Positions 7,865 to 16,173 of a stretch of 64,000 nucleotides of DNA are shown one piece after another; within the stretch, counting starts at the first letter, position 1, and every line of letters starts with the position of its first letter. The notes beneath the pieces were generated by a model. The model made no database searches. It saw nothing but the letters and a program-made list of their open reading frames with translations, and had not been told where the DNA came from. The translations under genes were made by a program, and so were the position numbers. Source of the DNA: Flavobacterium sp. AED (GTDB lineage Bacteria > Bacteroidota > Bacteroidia > Flavobacteriales > Flavobacteriaceae); assembly GCF_000812945.1 (NCBI RefSeq), contig NZ_JSYM01000003.1, positions 248,001-312,000 of the forward strand. Reading direction: 5' to 3'.

Positions 7865-9298
7865 TTAAAACTGGAAATAAATAAATTCTTTATAATCAGA
7901 ATAGGTTCCTAACGCCAAAAGACCCGCTAGACAAAGCACTAATTTCACCCAACTGTAGCTGCCCGAAATAGGTTCAATTTTAGTTCTGGTATTCCATTCC
8001 ACAAGAATAAAAATAAAAATCAACAATACCAATTCATAACTGTATCGTTCATTTTCAAGATATTGTGGTATAAAACTTCTATTCGTAAAAATCCGGCTAA
8101 TGTAATCAAAAGCAATCTCAATCGACTTTGCCCTAAAAAATATCCAAGCCAGACAACTTAATCCAAAAGTAACTACTATATTCCACAGTACTTTTAAGGA
8201 GCCTAAATCCCATTGCAACTGAACGGTTTCGATATTAGAACGGTTTTTATGAAGCAATAATAAAGGCAAAAAGTACAGCGCATTAATAAAGCCCCAAGCT
8301 ATAAACGTCCAATTGGCGCCATGCCAAAAACCACTTAATAAGAATATAACAAATACATTTCGGACTTGTTTAAATTTACTTCCCTTGCTTCCTCCTAAAG
8401 GAATATAAACATAATCCCGAAACCATGACGACAGGGATATGTGCCAACGACGCCAAAATTCAGCAATATCTCTGGAGAAATACGGATAGTTAAAATTGCG
8501 CAATAAATCAATTCCAAACAACTTAGACATCCCTAATGCCATATCCGAATAACCGGAGAAATCACCATAAATTTGGAAAGCAAAATAAAAGGCACCAAGA
8601 ATTAGGGATAAGGAATTCATAGAAGTATAATGATCAAAAATCGCATTGGCATACGTGGCACAAGTATCCGCAATGACTACTTTCTTTACTAATCCCCAAA
8701 TAATCTGATACACACCTTCTTTTGCTTTTTCATAATCAAAGGTTCTTTTTATTTTTACTTGTGGTAATAAATGGGTGGCTCTTTCGATAGGACCAGCCAC
8801 TAAAAGCGGAAAATAACTGACAAACAAAGAATAATCAACAAAATTATATTCGGCTTTTATCCTTTTTAAATAGATATCGATTACGTAGGATAATCCGTGA
8901 AAAGTATAAAAGGATATTCCCACAGGCAAAACCACATTGAGCAATAAAGGACTGGAATGCAGCCCAAACCCATTTAATAACTCAGAGAAGGAACTGGCAA
9001 AAAAATTATAGTATTTGAAAATTCCCAAAAACCCTAGGTTAACACTGATGCTCAACCAAAACCAAAATTTTCGAGAACCATCTGTTTTTGCTTTTTCAAT
9101 TTGAATACCGGTATAATAATCCAAAAAAGTAGAGAAAACCAACAAAAACAAAAAACGCCAATCCCAACAGGAATAAAAATAATAACTGGCTATAATGAGT
9201 ACTGCATTTTGGGTGCTTTTGGTTTTATTGAATACAAACCAATACAACACAAATACAATGGGAAGAAAAATGGCAAAAGACAAGGAATTAAAAAACAT
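7865..9298 (-). CDS. MBOAT-family membrane O-acyltransferase (AlgI/DltB type)
   Basis: This 477-residue polytopic membrane protein has the hallmarks of AlgI-like MBOAT enzymes. VVLPVGISFYTFHGLSYVID lies near residue 122, FPLLVAGPIERATHLLPQ near 163, FWRRWHISLSSWFRDYVY contains His286, and LSGFWHGANWTFIAWG contains the invariant His326. Length is normal. It moves acyl groups, usually acetyl, across the membrane onto extracytoplasmic glycan, normally with a partner SGNH protein; two such genes lie downstream. Its start is 2 bp from the stop of the acetyltransferase gene upstream. A damaged copy of this gene lies at 6012-6305. Confidence 0.92.
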   Translation of the reverse strand: MFFNSLSFAIFLPIVFVLYWFVFNKTKSTQNAVLIIASYYFYSCWDWRFLFLLVFSTFLDYYTGIQIEKAKTDGSRKFWFWLSISVNLGFLGIFKYYNFFASSFSELLNGFGLHSSPLLLNVVLPVGISFYTFHGLSYVIDIYLKRIKAEYNFVDYSLFVSYFPLLVAGPIERATHLLPQVKIKRTFDYEKAKEGVYQIIWGLVKKVVIADTCATYANAIFDHYTSMNSLSLILGAFYFAFQIYGDFSGYSDMALGMSKLFGIDLLRNFNYPYFSRDIAEFWRRWHISLSSWFRDYVYIPLGGSKGSKFKQVRNVFVIFLLSGFWHGANWTFIAWGFINALYFLPLLLLHKNRSNIETVQLQWDLGSLKVLWNIVVTFGLSCLAWIFFRAKSIEIAFDYISRIFTNRSFIPQYLENERYSYELVLLIFIFILVEWNTRTKIEPISGSYSWVKLVLCLAGLLALGTYSDYKEFIYFQF

Positions 9299-9300
9299 AT

Positions 9301-9864
9301 TTAGGTATCGCTGTTGTGAATGTAAAAAGAAGACAAGTCTTTATTTATTAGTGTGGCTATAGGACTCAAAACGGTATAAAAATCCGGAACATCATCCGTA
9401 ACCACTGCATTCGCTCCAATAGTCACATGATTCCCAATGGTTATGTTTCCAAAAACACAAGCTCCCGGCCCTACAAAAACATTATTGCCTATTTTCGGCA
9501 CTCCAATAGTAGCACCCGCATTACTTACTCCAAAAGTTATTCCTTGAGAAATATTGCAATTATCTCCAATTATGGTATCTCCATGTATCACAACACTTCC
9601 AAAATGCCCAATGTAGAACCCATTTCCTATTTGAGTTCTATAGGAGATATCAAATCCATACTTTACTTTTAAGTTGCGCAACCAAAGAAAGAAAAAATAA
9701 AATAAAGGCCTGCATCTTCTCCTAAAATACTGCGTCAAACGAAAAATAGTCATGAATTTCAGTCCTGGATTGGGTATGAGTAAAAAGGTCTTAATAAGAG
9801 TCCATAAACTTATCTTATTGATACCACATCGCTTATAATCCGATAAAATAGTTTGTTTTAACAT
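9301..9864 (-). CDS. CysE-like hexapeptide-repeat acetyltransferase
   Basis: This 187-residue protein has a basic N-terminal helical part and a left-handed beta-helix C-terminus built of hexapeptide repeats (IGDNCNISQGITFG, IGNNVFVGPGACVFG, IGNHVTIGANAVV), with the HGDTIIGDN segment of serine-acetyltransferase-like proteins. I set the start at the ATG at 9862-9864 because an AAGGA ribosome site precedes it and it begins 8 bp after the upstream stop. A longer reading to 9951 would overlap that gene by 79 bp. In this context it more likely acetylates a sugar or nonulosonic acid than serine. The acceptor is not known. Confidence 0.85.
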   Translation of the reverse strand: MLKQTILSDYKRCGINKISLWTLIKTFLLIPNPGLKFMTIFRLTQYFRRRCRPLFYFFFLWLRNLKVKYGFDISYRTQIGNGFYIGHFGSVVIHGDTIIGDNCNISQGITFGVSNAGATIGVPKIGNNVFVGPGACVFGNITIGNHVTIGANAVVTDDVPDFYTVLSPIATLINKDLSSFYIHNSDT

Positions 9865-9872
9865 ATTTCCTT

Positions 9873-11264
9873 TTAACAAATTTTGGCAATGCCTTCCCAA
9901 ATACGTTTTGAAGCCTCTTGCGCAGGATGCTGATTTATTTTTCCAAACCATTCTTGGGCATTTTCTATCACTTTTTGAGTTTCTTTGCTCAACATCATTT
10001 CAATTTTATCTGCAATTTCATCTGGAGAATTTAACCAAACCACTGCATCGTTTGGCATCGAACGAAAATGAATAAAATTATAAATTTTTTCAACAGACCA
10101 ATTATAACTCAGCTTATCAGGATTATAATTCATAAATGCGCAAGGTTTTTTATGTGCAGCATAATCAAAAACCATGGAAGAACCTAAATTTACAACTAAT
10201 TCAGTATATGCAATAATATTCAACTGCAAAATGGAATCTTCTTTAGTAGGAAGAATGGTATTCCAGCCTTCTCCAATTTTGTCCCATCTTGGTTCAATTG
10301 CGACAACTATATCTTTGTTTTCTTGCAATATTGTATTAAATCTAGTTGAAAAATCTACTGGACACCTTCGGAAAATAATTCCCAATTGATTTCCTTTTTT
10401 ATTTAAATTTCTAATTGCTTGAATTAAATCTAATAAGTAATCTGGATCATAAGGTGAGGTTGTTACATCATCCCCAGAGTAACAAATATACTTCTTTTGA
10501 ATATCCAATCCATTTTGATTAAAAAATACCTCTCTATCGATTATATTATTTAATTGGAAATGATTTTCGAATTGGGGCGTCCCTGTTATTACAATTTGAT
10601 TTTCTTTGATATACGGATAATAGTATAAAAGTTCTTTTTTCATATGAAAACTCCAAACAAAATAATAGTCGGTTTCTACAACCATGGTACCTTTTGGCAG
10701 ATTATCCCAAGAGAAAATAAAAGTTGCGGTGGGAATTTTTAAATCCTGAGCTGCCAATAATGGCGCAATGGCTAAACTGATCCTTTGATTAGTACAAAAA
10801 ACAAGAGCTGGCTTCTGAATTTTTAAAAGTTCATAAGATTCAGAATAAAAACTGGTTTTTCTTTCTGTTTTTTTTATAAGATTTCTAACTGTTTTCAGCC
10901 CTTTTTCCGAATCAAATAATTGAATTAAAAAGCGTACGATATAACTTTTTAGTGACGATTTTACAGTCACATAAGAATAAGGGAATCGATACGAATCATA
11001 AACGTTATCCTTAGCTTTTCGAATGTTACAATTGAGTTCAATTCCATTTCGAGCATTCTTTAATACTTCTAAAAAAAGACTAGTTCTTTTTTGTTGAAGC
11101 TTAATTTCTCCATAACCCATTTTGGATAAATTAAATGGTGTATTATTCCAAAAAATCAAATCCAATGTCATGATATCTTTACCTTTTGTGTAAAAATCTG
11201 TAAAGGCAAAATTGCGAAGTCCTACCCCATCTGGCAATAAAATAAATATTTTTTTGGTTGACAT
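9873..11264 (-). CDS. GT-B-fold transferase, CDP-glycerol glycerophosphotransferase-like
   Basis: This 463-residue soluble-looking protein starts KKIFILLPDGVGLRNF. Its segments PTATFIFSWDNLPKGTMV, YYFVWS and IVITGTPQFENHF resemble GT-B enzymes related to CDP-glycerol glycerophosphotransferases and capsule glycosyltransferases. The C-terminal part has ELVVNLGSSMVFDYA, a typical donor-site strand-helix. It stands directly after NeuB-NeuC-NeuA-AsnB, so it may be the transferase that uses the CMP-activated nonulosonic acid; this is inferred from position only. A polyol-phosphate or hexose transferase is equally possible. Confidence 0.55.
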   Translation of the reverse strand: MSTKKIFILLPDGVGLRNFAFTDFYTKGKDIMTLDLIFWNNTPFNLSKMGYGEIKLQQKRTSLFLEVLKNARNGIELNCNIRKAKDNVYDSYRFPYSYVTVKSSLKSYIVRFLIQLFDSEKGLKTVRNLIKKTERKTSFYSESYELLKIQKPALVFCTNQRISLAIAPLLAAQDLKIPTATFIFSWDNLPKGTMVVETDYYFVWSFHMKKELLYYYPYIKENQIVITGTPQFENHFQLNNIIDREVFFNQNGLDIQKKYICYSGDDVTTSPYDPDYLLDLIQAIRNLNKKGNQLGIIFRRCPVDFSTRFNTILQENKDIVVAIEPRWDKIGEGWNTILPTKEDSILQLNIIAYTELVVNLGSSMVFDYAAHKKPCAFMNYNPDKLSYNWSVEKIYNFIHFRSMPNDAVVWLNSPDEIADKIEMMLSKETQKVIENAQEWFGKINQHPAQEASKRIWEGIAKIC

Positions 11265-11346
11265 AAAATATCTCTAAACAGTCTTTGGTTATTTATCGTT
11301 CAAATATCGTTTATTAATCTGATTGATGAGCCAAATTTATATGAAA

Positions 11347-13053
11347 CTATTCCATATTTTTAATCATTTCACACATACTAATACACTGCCAAATATGAAA
11401 ACTGGATTGTTTATTGCCTTCAAAATAATCTAGGAATTCTTTTTGCAATTCTTTTTGATTGAACCAGTTTAAATAATTAGAGTTTTTAATCTCTTCAAAA
11501 CAAGTATTTACCCATGACTTTAAATCAGTCGCCAACCACTCCCGTTGTGGTGTTTGCAAAGGTCTTTTAGGTGCAAAAACCAAATCATCTGCCAAATATT
11601 GCGAAGCAATTTCCCGCAACATAAATTTAGTTACTCCTGATTTAATTTTAAAATCCAACGGCAACGAAAAAGCAAATTCCACCAAGCGATAATCCAAAAA
11701 AGGCTCACGCAATTCTGTAGAATACATCATTGAGGTTCTGTCATTAAACCGCAAGGCTCTTGGGATTTTGGTATAAAACAAATCTCGGTATTGTTTATTT
11801 AAAATTACATCGGCAAAAGGTTTTGGATAAATCGGCTTTTCGGCTTTTTCTAAAAAAGTATCCGAAAGCATATTACTTTTGAATGGAGAATCCGTAACCC
11901 CTTGAATGGTGGCATCATTTTCTTGGGTATAATAATCATACCCAGCCCATTGCTCGTCCATTCCTTGACCATCGAGCAGTACTAATACATTATCTTTTCT
12001 GGCTTGCTCAAATAATTTGGCGTAAGCCAAGGTTGGAATTCCGCCATAAGGTTCATCTTGTTGTCTTTCCATTTTTTGCGCTAAACTTGGAACTTCATTG
12101 GCTTGAAGTAACACTCTTCCGAGAGAGTTTGCAGTTTTGCCAACCATCATTTCCACCCAAGGTAATTCATCATACACTGGGTTGTCTGTGTAAAAAGTGT
12201 AGGCATTTATGCTCTTATTATTGTTATTATTAACTAATGCCAGTAATATAGAACTATCTACCCCCCCACTGATATTGAAACCTACTGTAACGTCTGCTCG
12301 AAATCGTAATTGAATACTATCTTTCAAAAGCATTAAATAACGATCCTTAGCTTGCTCATAGGTTAAATTCTCAGACTGTTTTACTACTTCCTCTTCAAAA
12401 AAATACCATTTTTTTAGCACTAATTGCTGATTTTCAAACTCTAAAAAATGTCCGCCTGGCAACTGAAATATGTTCTCCCAAAAAGTTTCATCAGGATTCC
12501 CATAAGAACCATACGCAAAATAAGAAGCCCAAACTTTCTCATTTGGAATTTTTAATATCCCTGCTGCATGAATCGCTTTTATTTCAGATGAAAAATAAAA
12601 GGAGTTGTTTTTCACACTGTAAAAAAAGGGTTTGACTCCAAATCGGTCTCTTGCAGCAAATAACTTTTTGTCTTGATTATCCCAAATAGCAAAGGAAAAC
12701 ATACCGTTCAATTTTTTCAAACACTCATGCCCATAAACAAGAAAGGCTGCCAGTAAAACTTCGGTATCCGAATCCGTTTTGAAAGAATATAGCTCTTCCA
12801 ATTCAGTTTTAAGCTCTATATAATTATAGATTTCACCATTAAAAACTAGAGCATACCGACCAGAAGTATCAAAAAAAGGCTGATCTGATTGTGGAGACAA
12901 ATCAATAATAGCTAATCGATTGTGACCTAAAGCAGCAAAACCATCATCATTATATTTTCCTGTGGCATCCGGACCACGATGATGCTGACTCAAAAGCATC
13001 GCATCTAATTGATACGCATCTAAAGTTCCAACTATTCCTGCAATACCACACAT
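11347..13053 (-). CDS. asnB: AsnB-like glutamine-hydrolysing amidotransferase
   Basis: This 568-residue protein has both asparagine-synthetase domains. The N-terminal Ntn glutaminase domain has the nucleophile Cys2 (MCGIAGIVG), the RGPD motif and FNGEIYNY. The C-terminal ATP-pyrophosphatase domain has the P-loop SGGVDSS at 262-268. Length and motifs suggest an active enzyme that makes ammonia from glutamine and adenylates a carboxylate. Its ATG overlaps the stop of neuA (TAATG), so it is tightly coupled to nonulosonic acid activation. Homologues in O-antigen loci (WbpS/WbmD type) are linked to amidation of sugar carboxyl groups; the same role is inferred here. Ordinary asparagine synthesis remains possible. 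Confidence 0.85.
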   Translation of the reverse strand: MCGIAGIVGTLDAYQLDAMLLSQHHRGPDATGKYNDDGFAALGHNRLAIIDLSPQSDQPFFDTSGRYALVFNGEIYNYIELKTELEELYSFKTDSDTEVLLAAFLVYGHECLKKLNGMFSFAIWDNQDKKLFAARDRFGVKPFFYSVKNNSFYFSSEIKAIHAAGILKIPNEKVWASYFAYGSYGNPDETFWENIFQLPGGHFLEFENQQLVLKKWYFFEEEVVKQSENLTYEQAKDRYLMLLKDSIQLRFRADVTVGFNISGGVDSSILLALVNNNNNKSINAYTFYTDNPVYDELPWVEMMVGKTANSLGRVLLQANEVPSLAQKMERQQDEPYGGIPTLAYAKLFEQARKDNVLVLLDGQGMDEQWAGYDYYTQENDATIQGVTDSPFKSNMLSDTFLEKAEKPIYPKPFADVILNKQYRDLFYTKIPRALRFNDRTSMMYSTELREPFLDYRLVEFAFSLPLDFKIKSGVTKFMLREIASQYLADDLVFAPKRPLQTPQREWLATDLKSWVNTCFEEIKNSNYLNWFNQKELQKEFLDYFEGNKQSSFHIWQCISMCEMIKNME

Positions 13054-13751
13054 TATTTTTGATTATTTTTGATTATTTGCTCAGCCTTTTCCCAATCTGC
13101 TATAGTATCAATATTTACATACAATTCAGGCGAGGATTCGATGAATGAAATACTTTTTCCAAACAAAGAATGCTGTTGCAACAGTACTTCTGTTTTAATA
13201 ATATAAATGTTTCCGTCTCTATGATAGGCAATGGGAAGTTCTTGTCTTCTGCTGATGATTTGATCTTCACCTGTGGCAATTTTTAAGTTTCCTTCGAGAT
13301 TGACTTCAAACGTCCAATGTGGATTGTATTCATGGGGTACTTTTTGTACCGAAACCAATGAATCACATCCGCTTATGATAAATTTTTCAATCGCTCTATC
13401 TAAAAATTTAACCGTTCTAAATGGGCTGGTTACTTGCAACAAACAAACAGCATCAAATATAATATTTTGATTTTCAAACCATCGTAAAGCATGAATAATA
13501 ACATCAATCGTTGGTGTTTTGTCTTCAGACAACGCTAAGGGTCTTATAAATGGCACTTGAATTCCCAAGCTTTTAGCCACTGAAATTATTTGGGTATCCT
13601 CACTGGACAAAATCACATCTGTTAAATATTGTGATTCCAAAGCAATTTCAGCAGTATATTGCAATAACGGTTTTCCGTTCAACAATTTAATGTTTTTCCC
13701 GGGAACGCCTTTCGATCCGCCACGAGCTGGTATAAATCCTAAAATACGCAT
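13053..13751 (-). CDS. neuA: CMP-nonulosonic acid synthetase (acylneuraminate cytidylyltransferase)
   Basis: This 232-residue enzyme activates a nonulosonic acid (sialic, legionaminic or similar) with CTP to give the CMP-sugar. The N-terminus shows the nucleotide-binding signature IPARGGSKGVPGKNIKLLNG. LLQVTSPFRT and AYHRDGNIYI are further conserved family segments. Length matches single-domain NeuA proteins. Its start directly follows the neuC stop (TAG-ATG) and its stop overlaps the asnB start, so the three are co-translated. The exact nonulosonic acid cannot be told from this protein alone. Confidence 0.9.
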   Translation of the reverse strand: MRILGFIPARGGSKGVPGKNIKLLNGKPLLQYTAEIALESQYLTDVILSSEDTQIISVAKSLGIQVPFIRPLALSEDKTPTIDVIIHALRWFENQNIIFDAVCLLQVTSPFRTVKFLDRAIEKFIISGCDSLVSVQKVPHEYNPHWTFEVNLEGNLKIATGEDQIISRRQELPIAYHRDGNIYIIKTEVLLQQHSLFGKSISFIESSPELYVNIDTIADWEKAEQIIKNNQK

Positions 13752-14909
13752 CTAGTACATGATTGTTTTATGAAACTGCAAAGGCAATTCCATCAACAAT
13801 TCGGCTATTTGCGTGCCCGCTTTACCATTTCCATAAATAGTGGAGGAGATTGATTTTCCTCTTTGTATAGAGTCTAAAATGGCCTCTTCAATCCGATCCT
13901 GACAATAATCAACATCAATACTATTCCCACCTCTATCTCTCCTGTTTTGACGAGAACCTATGTTAACAACGGGGACCCCTAAAAAAGCACATTCCCGAAT
14001 ACCTACGCTTGAATTTCCAATTAAACAATCGCTGTGTTGTAGCAATTGTAAAAAATCTTTTCCCTCCATATTCTTAAAAAAATGAACGTTGGGCAACTGA
14101 TGCTGCTCTCTAAAAGCACGAATCCCAGTTGAAGTTCCGTCCGCTCCGGCATCTACATTGGGCCAAAACCAAAGTGTGGGTTTATTTAATTTATAAATCG
14201 CTTCCAGAGTAACTTCGATATGCTTTCGGGAATTTTGATATTCTGTCGTTACTGGATGTTGCATTACGACTAAATAGCCTTCGGACAAATTGGGTTTTGC
14301 TCCTACTCCACCATATTTTTCATATGGATTAAAAGGTAGCATTTCACTTAGTAACACTTCATCTGCCAAATCAATAGAAGGACATCCCGTATTAAAAACC
14401 ATCTCAGGATCTTCTCCCAATTTGATGACTCTTTCCTTAGCATTTTCAGATGCTACAAAATGATAATCAGCCAATTTCGTGATAGCATGACGAACTTTCT
14501 CATCAATATTTCCGGTTACTTCGCCGCCTTGTATGTGTGCCAAAGGAATATTCATATAAGAAGCAGCAATGGCAGTGGCCATAGTTTCAAATCGATCCGC
14601 AACTGTTACTACAATATCCGGTTTTAAATTATCAAAAACGGTAGATAATTCCAATATTCCTATTCCGGTTGTTTTGGCAGCAGCTGTTAAATTCTCTCCT
14701 TCAAGTACATTGAATACCTTTGCCGCAATAGTAAAACCATCTTTCTCAATATAATTCACAGCAGAACCGTAGCGATCTAACAAGGCTGATGCGGCAACGA
14801 CTAATTGCAATTCCAAATCAGGATGATTTTGAATCGCTGACAAAACTGTTTTTACACGACTGTAAGAAGGACGCGCTGTTATTACTATAACTATTTTTCT
14901 TTTTGGCAT
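13752..14909 (-). CDS. neuC: UDP-N-acetylglucosamine 2-epimerase, hydrolysing (NeuC/LegG type)
   Basis: This 385-residue protein has the hydrolysing-epimerase N-terminus KIVIVITARPSYSRVKT (the non-hydrolysing family has GTRPE), then VTVADRFETMATA, IQGGEVTGNIDEKVRHA, HPVTTEY and IGNSSVGIREC. The expected reaction is UDP-GlcNAc, or a modified UDP-sugar, to the ManNAc-type sugar plus UDP, the first dedicated step to the nonulosonic acid. I chose the ATG at 14907-14909; an in-frame TTG at 14945 would add 12 residues not expected in the family. No legionaminic or pseudaminic 4-amino-sugar genes adjoin it, which favours a plain sialic-acid route but does not prove it. Confidence 0.88.
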   Translation of the reverse strand: MPKRKIVIVITARPSYSRVKTVLSAIQNHPDLELQLVVAASALLDRYGSAVNYIEKDGFTIAAKVFNVLEGENLTAAAKTTGIGILELSTVFDNLKPDIVVTVADRFETMATAIAASYMNIPLAHIQGGEVTGNIDEKVRHAITKLADYHFVASENAKERVIKLGEDPEMVFNTGCPSIDLADEVLLSEMLPFNPYEKYGGVGAKPNLSEGYLVVMQHPVTTEYQNSRKHIEVTLEAIYKLNKPTLWFWPNVDAGADGTSTGIRAFREQHQLPNVHFFKNMEGKDFLQLLQHSDCLIGNSSVGIRECAFLGVPVVNIGSRQNRRDRGGNSIDVDYCQDRIEEAILDSIQRGKSISSTIYGNGKAGTQIAELLMELPLQFHKTIMY

Positions 14910-14984
14910 TTTAAGTTTATTATTCTTGGGTTTAAAAGTAGGCAAAAAAATGGACAGGTAAAAACGTTATTTTTTAACCCCACG

Positions 14985-15066
14985 TCAGTTCGAATGTTTT
15001 TTTTAAGTTAAGAATAACATTTTTTTAAGTAAAAATACCCAGCTTTAAAAATCGTATCGAGAACCC
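14985..15066. repeat. Dispersed intergenic repeat, family A (diverged copy)
   Basis: The gap between neuC and neuB starts with GTCAGTTCGA and ends with CGTATCGAGAACCC, the same ends as copies near 41443, 40194 and 44986. The centre is A/T-rich and diverged. It occupies the intergenic DNA up to the neuB stop. Confidence 0.5.
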
Positions 15067-16086
15067 TTATAAAAACAAATCCTCTTCATTCAAAAAATCC
15101 CATTGATTTAAATCCCTACTCAAAACCTTCCCTATTATGTCTTGAAATCGCATCGCGTCGACCCCAAACCCTTTTGGTTTTTTAGCTTCTAAGTCATCAA
15201 AAGTAATAACATGATTTTTAGACAATTTTTTATTGACTGCCAATGATTTTTCGAAAATTTGTTTGAGTTTCGAAAAATTAATATTGTTGTTTTTATCAAT
15301 AGGATTTGACAAAGCGGCACTTATCTTTCGAACGGCTAGGACTAAATCCTTTGTTTCAGGAATGGTTAACGATGCTATGGCATCTGGACCAAAAAGTTGC
15401 CTATCAAAAACAACATGAAATTCCAGAATACTCGCACCCAAAGCCGTTGCTGCAATGCAAGTTTCGATACGCGCAGAATGATCTGAAAAACCAACAGGCA
15501 CTTTATATCTTTCCTTTAATTCTTGAATGATATTCAAACCATACTCTTCTGGCATGGTAGGATAGGCGGTCGTGCATTGCAAAATAGAAAAATTAACCTT
15601 TCTTTCTTTCAGGAAATCGACTGTTTTATCTAATTCGGAATACGAACTCATGCCCGAAGACAAAATTACAGGTTTCCCAGTTTGTGCAATTTTTTCTAAA
15701 ATCAAGAAATTAGTAACCTCTCCCGAACCTATTTTATACTGTTTGACTCCAATTTCTTCCAGCCAATCCACGGCTAAATTGCTAAAAGGGGAACATATAA
15801 AGTCAAGTCCCAAAGTATCACAACGCTCTTTGATCCCTTTCCATTGCGCTAAAGAAAAGCCCATTCGTTTCCAATAGTCAAAACGAGTTTCATCCTCCAA
15901 AGAAAATTTCACACGAAAAGGCTCATGTTCGCTGCTTTCCGCCTCAGCAATATGCATTTGAAACTTCACGGCATCAACTCCCGTTAGTGCAATAGCATCA
16001 ATATAGGAATACAAAATCCCCAAACTACCTTCGTGTGCCTGACCTATTTCTGCTATGATATAAAGTGATGATTTATTTATTGCCAT
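15067..16086 (-). CDS. neuB: Nonulosonic acid synthase (N-acetylneuraminate synthase family)
   Basis: This 339-residue protein condenses an N-acetylmannosamine-type sugar with phosphoenolpyruvate to the nine-carbon acid. It has the NeuB TIM-barrel pattern: YIIAEIGQAHEGSLG, AVKFQMH, KIGSGEVTNFLILE, ILSSGMSSYSELD, LQCTTAYPTMPEEYGL, GFSDHS and LEFHVVFDR. A C-terminal SAF (antifreeze-like) domain follows from about residue 280, with VNKKLSKNHVITFDDLEAKK. It is the first gene of the NeuB-NeuC-NeuA-AsnB run and has its own promoter-like sequence upstream. NeuB and legionaminic synthase cannot be distinguished from the sequence. Confidence 0.92.
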   Translation of the reverse strand: MAINKSSLYIIAEIGQAHEGSLGILYSYIDAIALTGVDAVKFQMHIAEAESSEHEPFRVKFSLEDETRFDYWKRMGFSLAQWKGIKERCDTLGLDFICSPFSNLAVDWLEEIGVKQYKIGSGEVTNFLILEKIAQTGKPVILSSGMSSYSELDKTVDFLKERKVNFSILQCTTAYPTMPEEYGLNIIQELKERYKVPVGFSDHSARIETCIAATALGASILEFHVVFDRQLFGPDAIASLTIPETKDLVLAVRKISAALSNPIDKNNNINFSKLKQIFEKSLAVNKKLSKNHVITFDDLEAKKPKGFGVDAMRFQDIIGKVLSRDLNQWDFLNEEDLFL

Positions 16087-16108
16087 AATTTAATTATAAT
16101 CCTTTAAA

Positions 16109-16136
16109 CAAAAATACTTATTTTATTGGGAAGCAA
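16109..16136 (-). promoter_or_regulatory. Candidate Bacteroidota-type promoter for neuB
   Basis: On the minus strand TTG (16134-16136) is followed after exactly 17 nt by TATTTTTG (16109-16116). This fits the TTG-N17-TAnnTTTG promoter pattern of Flavobacterium. The start of transcription would fall about 20 nt before the neuB ATG. It is the best promoter match I found and would allow the nonulosonic acid genes to be transcribed apart from the upstream transferases. Confidence 0.55.
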
Positions 16137-16173
16137 TCTTATCTTGTTGATTCAAATTTTGTTAGTCCTGTTT

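Noticed and set aside
9865..9951. Longer start of the CysE-like acetyltransferase
   Set aside because: It would overlap the upstream gene by 79 bp, and a better start with AAGGA lies at 9862-9864.
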